From Actinomycetes bacterium (GTDB lineage Bacteria > Actinomycetota > Actinomycetes > Propionibacteriales > Propionibacteriaceae), in the NCBI GenBank assembly GCA_023432725.1, contig JAEYUH010000083.1, positions 1 to 5,723 of the forward strand: DNA of 5,723 bases, given 5' to 3'. Below the pieces are notes generated by a model. The model saw only the letters and a list, made by a program, of their open reading frames with translations. It ran no database searches and was not told the origin of the DNA. A program made the position numbers and the translations under genes. Positions 4,828 to 5,723 of the stretch are shown here, piece after piece; positions within the stretch are counted from its first letter, which is position 1, and each line of letters opens with the position of its first letter.

Positions 4828-5723
4828 AGCTCAACCTCGGTCTCGGCGTGCGGAAGGTGCTCGACGTCGAGGGTGCCCTGGAAGATCCAGTTGTCGAGCG
4901 CGGTCTGGCGGACCTGGTCGCCGTAGAGGATCGGCCACAACCCGATCCAGCGATTCTTCAGGAACAGCCGCATCAGCCCGGTGGCCCGCTCCACGTCGAT
5001 GCGGCCCGTCTCCAGCGCGATGCCGGTGGCCCGCATCGAGCAGAACCCGCCCTGGCAGGGACCCATGCCGAGGCGCAGCTGGCGGCGGATGTCGTCGAAG
5101 CTCGCCTGCGGCTGGTCGTCCCAGGCCTTGAGGAACATGCCGCGGCTCATCAGCTCGCACTCGCAGACGATCTGGTCGTCGAGGCGGTCCTCCTCGCGCT
5201 CGGCCAGCCGGTGCGTGACGTGGTAGGTCTTGCCCGGTTCGGAGCCGGGCACCGCCTCGTCGGCGGTGCGGCAGGCCCGGGTCTCGCCGAGCTTGCGGCA
5301 CATCTCGTCGACGATGTGCTCGGCCATCAGCCGGTAGGTGGTGAGCTTGCCGCCGCCGATCGTCAGCATGCCCTCCAGGCCGTCACGGTCGGCGTGGTCG
5401 ATCACCGCCATGCCCCGGCTCATGTGCCGGGTGTCGGAGGCGGAGACCCGCTTGTCCTTGATCAGGGGACGGGCGCCCGACCAGGCGTGCAGTGCCCTGG
5501 ACTGGCGGAAGCCAGGGACGAGGATCTCGCCGGCGTCCAGCATCTGCTGGACCTCCTCGCGCGGGATCGCGAGGTTGTCGGGGTCCTCCACCTTCACGTC
5601 GGTGGTGCCGATGATGCAGACGGTGTGGACGGGGACGAGGATGTCGCCATCGGCGGGGTGGATGCAGCGGTTGACCACCCGGTTCACCAGGCGGTGGTTC
5701 ATCGCGACCATGATGCCGCGGCC
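4824..5723 (-). CDS. glpA: Anaerobic glycerol-3-phosphate dehydrogenase subunit A, C-terminal 299 residues (5' end beyond the right edge)
   Basis: The frame is open through the right edge (first visible residues GRGIMVAMNHR), so this is a gene cut by the window and not a 295-residue protein starting at the internal ATG at 5711. E. coli GlpA is about 542 aa, so roughly the last 55 percent is present. Visible family signatures are DILVP, then IIGTTD, the AWSGARPL segment, SRGMAVIDHADRDGLEG, and GGGKLTTYRLMAE, the conserved end of the GlpA/GlpD flavin domain. A C-terminal BFD-like [2Fe-2S] domain follows, with Cys187-x-Cys189 and Cys223-x4-Cys228 counted from the window edge (VCECE and MGPCQGGFC). 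Known role: the FAD subunit that oxidises sn-glycerol 3-phosphate to dihydroxyacetone phosphate. The [2Fe-2S] domain separates it from the aerobic GlpD, which lacks it. The stop overlaps the GTG of glpB. The operon promoter and the N-terminal FAD domain lie outside the window. Confidence 0.95.
   Translation of the reverse strand, partial: GRGIMVAMNHRLVNRVVNRCIHPADGDILVPVHTVCIIGTTDVKVEDPDNLAIPREEVQQMLDAGEILVPGFRQSRALHAWSGARPLIKDKRVSASDTRHMSRGMAVIDHADRDGLEGMLTIGGGKLTTYRLMAEHIVDEMCRKLGETRACRTADEAVPGSEPGKTYHVTHRLAEREEDRLDDQIVCECELMSRGMFLKAWDDQPQASFDDIRRQLRLGMGPCQGGFCSMRATGIALETGRIDVERATGLMRLFLKNRWIGLWPILYGDQVRQTALDNWIFQGTLDVEHLPHAETEVEL

Noticed and set aside
3643..4926. 427-codon plus-strand frame opposite glpB and the end of glpA.
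   Set aside because: It is antisense to confidently identified genes and crosses their boundary. The product is a low-complexity Gly/Arg/Ala-rich sequence without domains.
4824..5711. glpA starting at the internal ATG at 5711.
   Set aside because: The frame continues to the window edge with family-consistent residues upstream, and the FAD-binding N-terminus expected of GlpA is missing. The gene is cut by the window.

Overview
The window is GC-rich DNA from a high-GC Gram-positive bacterium (Actinomycetota). The grounds are the base composition, the G/C-ending codons, a GTG start, and two promoter-like motifs of actinobacterial alternative sigma factors. A complete anaerobic-type glycerol-3-phosphate dehydrogenase operon would suit a facultative or anaerobic, menaquinone-using member such as a Propionibacteriaceae-like organism. 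That placement is inference and cannot be settled from this sequence.

Left part (1-842): The first 29 codons of a thioredoxin reductase gene (trxB) run leftward off the window edge. A 171-bp divergent intergenic region separates it from a rightward gene for a 167-residue acidic, lysine-free, proline-rich, repeat-containing protein of unknown function. On the trxB side there is an exact GGGAAT-N18-GTT match to the SigR/SigH disulfide-stress consensus. On the other side there is a GTTT-N15-GGGTAA motif resembling SigB/SigF general-stress promoters. A perfect 15-bp hairpin sits between the convergent unknown gene and the next gene and probably terminates transcription from both sides.

Middle (842-2332): A leftward gene encodes a 473-residue secreted right-handed parallel beta-helix protein. 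It has a signal peptide and about 13 coils, with a basic residue at the same turn of nearly every coil.

Right part (2333-5723): The leftward genes glpA (5' end outside the window), glpB and glpC overlap each other by 4 bp (GTGA and ATGA), so they form one translationally coupled operon. Together they encode the three-subunit dehydrogenase that oxidises sn-glycerol 3-phosphate to dihydroxyacetone phosphate and passes electrons through flavin and iron-sulfur centres to the quinone pool. The beta-helix gene lies 69 bp downstream on the same strand and may be read as the last gene of the transcript or from its own weak promoter.

No RNA gene, CRISPR array, insertion sequence or phage element is visible. 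Most of the window is ordinary metabolism. The least explained parts are the disordered repeat protein with its stress-type promoter and the secreted beta-helix protein attached to the glp operon.
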